Origin: UBA4582 sp964228885
GTDB lineage: Bacteria; Pseudomonadota; Gammaproteobacteria; Pseudomonadales; Azotimanducaceae
DNA: 64,000 nucleotides
Direction of reading: 5' to 3'
Assembly (NCBI GenBank): GCA_964228885.1
Contig: CAXRCG010000081.1
Coordinates: 10,212-74,211 of the forward strand
The position numbers and the translations under genes are program-made. The notes under the pieces were generated by a model. It saw only the letters and a program-made list of their open reading frames with translations, was not told the origin of the DNA and searched no databases. Positions 62,275-64,000 of this stretch are shown here, in pieces. Within the stretch, counting starts at the first letter, position 1, and every line of letters starts with the position of its first letter.

Positions 62275-63447
62275 ATGCGAAATGACGCTGAACTTTTAGA
62301 TCATATCCTCAACCATATTGACCAAGGCACGACTGATCTGGGAGATGAAGATTGGTATGAGCCGGTAGAACACTACGCGTCTCAAGATCGATTTGACGCA
62401 GAACTGCGCCTTATGCGGCGGCTACCCGTTCCCTTTTGTCCTGTTGCAGCCTTACCCGAGCCAGGATCCTATGTAGCAAGAAGTTCTGCTGGCGTGCCAC
62501 TGGTCGTCGTCCGAGGGCTGGATGGTACGATCAGAGCATTTCGAAACGCCTGCCGCCACCGCGGCATGCAACTTGCCGAGGGATCCGGTTGTACAAAAAT
62601 ATTCCGCTGCACTTATCACGGTTGGGCATATCGACTGGATGGACGGCTTGAATATATACCACACGAACAAGGCTTTCCTGATCTCAACAAAGGTGAGCAT
62701 GGCATGGTACCAGTTCACGGGGTGGATATTCAGAGCGGTCTCGTATTCGTCACCCAGGATGAACCGATTGGCCCTGGAGCACTGGAATCATTGCCTGATC
62801 TACTGACAGATGACCAGATTGTATTTGATTCGGACGAATCACACGATGACATCAACTGGAAGTTAACGGCTGAGGGCACTCTTGAAGGCTACCACATCAA
62901 GCCTACACATCCTGAGTCCTTCTACCCATATGGCTACGACAACCTCAACGTGATTGAGATGCAGGGTCCGAATGTTAGAGTCTGTTTTCCCTTTAGACGG
63001 ATAGAAAAATTACGTGATGCGCCGCGTGAAAACTTATCGCTCGATCGTATGGTTACCCTGGTCAATCGAATATTTCCATTTGCTTCAGTCACTAGGCTCG
63101 CTCAGCACTGTAGTGTGACGTTTGCAGAACCATTATCTCCCACTCAAACGAAATATTTCAGTTATCGGCTTACGTTGCCGAACCCTAATGGTGAGGCACC
63201 CTCCGACGAAGTGCTGGCGCGTGCGAGAAAAGACGTTTCATTTCTGTCCGATACCGGCAATAAAGAAGATGCGAAAGTAGTCAGCGATATACAAGCAGCG
63301 ATTAGTTCTGGAGCAAACACGCACTACGTATTTGGCCGATTTGAATCTGCGATCGGCCACTTGCACAAAAACCTTACGGAGTATCTTGAAAAGCTGGCAC
63401 TAGACGAAAAAGAACAGTCGCTGAATTCAGATAGGGTTTTACCGTAG
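62275..63447 (+). CDS. Rieske non-haem iron oxygenase, alpha subunit
   Basis: A 390-residue ring-hydroxylating-type oxygenase. The Rieske [2Fe-2S] ligands are C93-x-H95 (ACRHRG) and C112-x2-H115 (CTYHGW). The mononuclear iron site has H207 and H212 in EGYHIKPTH. Dihydroxylation or demethylation of an aromatic or alkylamine-like substrate is typical; the short amino-acid betaine type is also possible. No reductase or beta subunit is next to it. Promoter candidate and direct repeats lie just upstream. Confidence 0.9.
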   Translation: MRNDAELLDHILNHIDQGTTDLGDEDWYEPVEHYASQDRFDAELRLMRRLPVPFCPVAALPEPGSYVARSSAGVPLVVVRGLDGTIRAFRNACRHRGMQLAEGSGCTKIFRCTYHGWAYRLDGRLEYIPHEQGFPDLNKGEHGMVPVHGVDIQSGLVFVTQDEPIGPGALESLPDLLTDDQIVFDSDESHDDINWKLTAEGTLEGYHIKPTHPESFYPYGYDNLNVIEMQGPNVRVCFPFRRIEKLRDAPRENLSLDRMVTLVNRIFPFASVTRLAQHCSVTFAEPLSPTQTKYFSYRLTLPNPNGEAPSDEVLARARKDVSFLSDTGNKEDAKVVSDIQAAISSGANTHYVFGRFESAIGHLHKNLTEYLEKLALDEKEQSLNSDRVLP

Positions 63448-63511
63448 GATAACGTGATGGCGAGCGTCATCTATTATTACTTTGGCTATCGCCGAAGAAA
63501 ACATCAGCGAA

Positions 63512-63664
63512 TCACAGTTGACATACCCGACTGAAAGACGTCGGAGGGATTCCCGCTACCAGCAAATAGCCGTTGATGACGCCGATAAGACCGGGTAGAA
63601 AAAACGCGATTATCCAGAGAATATTATTTACACTGACTTGCTCAGCCAACAATTGAACTCTCAT
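63512..63664 (-). CDS. Possible small membrane protein
   Basis: A 50-residue frame divergent from the symporter, with AAAGG five bases before its ATG and a single hydrophobic helix (ILWIIAFFLPGLIGVINGYLLV after removing its ends). The two ATGs abut in the palindrome CTCATATGAG. I do not recognise it, and it may be a chance frame. Confidence 0.25.
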   Translation of the reverse strand: MRVQLLAEQVSVNNILWIIAFFLPGLIGVINGYLLVAGIPPTSFSRVCQL

Positions 63665-64000
63665 ATGAGCCTTTCTACGCGCATTCTCATCAGCCTTGGT
63701 CTCGGACTAGCAGGCGGCATTCTCTACTCTCTTGTCGCACCGCCGAGCCTTGGCTATTTGCCAGCAATGATCGAACCAATAGGAGCACTATGGGTTAACG
63801 CTATTCGTATGACGATCATTCCGCTTCTGATGTCGCTGGTCGTCACAGCGATTGCAGGGCAGAATAACTCAGGTATGATCGCCCAACTAGGCTCCAGAAC
63901 GATCGGCCTGTTTATTGTTATGCTGGTGTTCTCGTGCCTTTATACGTTACTGGTGGCACCGGTTTTACTGTCGTGTATTGATGTCGATTACGCCGACAGC
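63665..64000 (+). CDS. Dicarboxylate/amino acid:cation symporter (start only)
   Basis: The first 112 residues of an inner-membrane symporter of the DAACS (GltP/DctA) family, cut by the window end. Seen are the first helix LSTRILISLGLGLAGGILYSL, PIGALWVNAIRMTIIPLLMSLVV (the family block xxFxRMIKMxxxPLxF) and the next two helices. Cargo would be glutamate, aspartate or C4-dicarboxylates. No SD is seen before the ATG. Confidence 0.85.
   Translation, partial: MSLSTRILISLGLGLAGGILYSLVAPPSLGYLPAMIEPIGALWVNAIRMTIIPLLMSLVVTAIAGQNNSGMIAQLGSRTIGLFIVMLVFSCLYTLLVAPVLLSCIDVDYADS

Noticed and set aside
1..64000. tRNA, rRNA, CRISPR, insertion sequence, prophage or att sites
   Set aside because: No tRNA-like cloverleaf, repeat-spacer array, transposase, integrase or phage gene was seen.

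Overview
The window looks like chromosome of a Gram-negative, aerobic, probably marine gammaproteobacterium. The signs are a TonB-dependent receptor, lipoprotein and periplasmic enzymes, an XseA/GNAT-DUF3820 pair, a decayed DUF3010 gene (a family I know mainly from Gammaproteobacteria), RutR-like and XRE regulators, and many lipid and aromatic-ring oxidation genes. GC is near 50 percent, and coding is dense on both strands. I see no rRNA, tRNA, CRISPR array, insertion sequence or prophage.

Layout. 1-8 kb: phytanoyl-CoA-type dioxygenase, a small unknown protein, an XRE regulator with a membrane partner, a PAS hybrid histidine kinase followed by a REC-EAL response regulator (c-di-GMP breakdown), a DUF3010 pseudogene, a YdcZ-type membrane protein and a small cytochrome c. 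8-14.6 kb: acyl-CoA ligase facing an MFS/acyl-CoA dehydrogenase pair operon, then an acyltransferase. 14.6-50 kb: a very large purine utilisation region, with two M20 peptidases near its right end. 51-64 kb: cupin, short-chain dehydrogenases, MFS, cytochrome P450, uridine kinase-like enzyme, XseA, GNAT-DUF3820, VOC protein, alpha/beta hydrolase, Rieske oxygenase and the start of a dicarboxylate-type symporter.

How the purine genes fit together (family assignments seen in sequence; flow inferred). Uptake and periplasmic processing: TonB-dependent receptor, signal-peptide ADGF-type adenosine deaminase, lipoprotein of the purine nucleoside permease/phosphorylase-like family, two NCS2-type permeases of different families, and MFS proteins. 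Base release and ribose recovery: nucleoside hydrolase, ribokinase, a phosphoribosyltransferase. Deamination: adenine deaminase, a paralogue with an altered active site, guanine deaminase, 8-oxoguanine deaminase. Oxidation: XdhABC. Urate to allantoin: membrane urate oxidase PuuD with cytochrome c domain, 5-hydroxyisourate hydrolase, OHCU decarboxylase. Allantoin to glyoxylate and urea: PuuE-type allantoinase, allantoicase, ureidoglycolate lyase. The route from adenosine or guanine to glyoxylate plus urea is therefore complete in about 35 kb; urease and glyoxylate-using genes are not seen. A RutR-like TetR gene sits divergent from xdhA with a palindrome between them, and a related palindrome lies upstream of the AzgA-type permease.

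The less explained members are the most interesting: a J1-crystallin-like ADP-ribosylglycohydrolase after allantoicase, an isopenicillin-N-synthase-type oxygenase ending the xdh-puuD operon, a TauD-type dioxygenase divergent from allA, an adenine-deaminase paralogue lacking the catalytic Glu position, and an EF-hand-like loop inside the TonB receptor. Elsewhere, four tandem 13-bp repeats sit between the cupin and SDR genes, one MFS gene seems to need a non-canonical start codon, and a P450 lacks the usual I-helix acid/alcohol pair.
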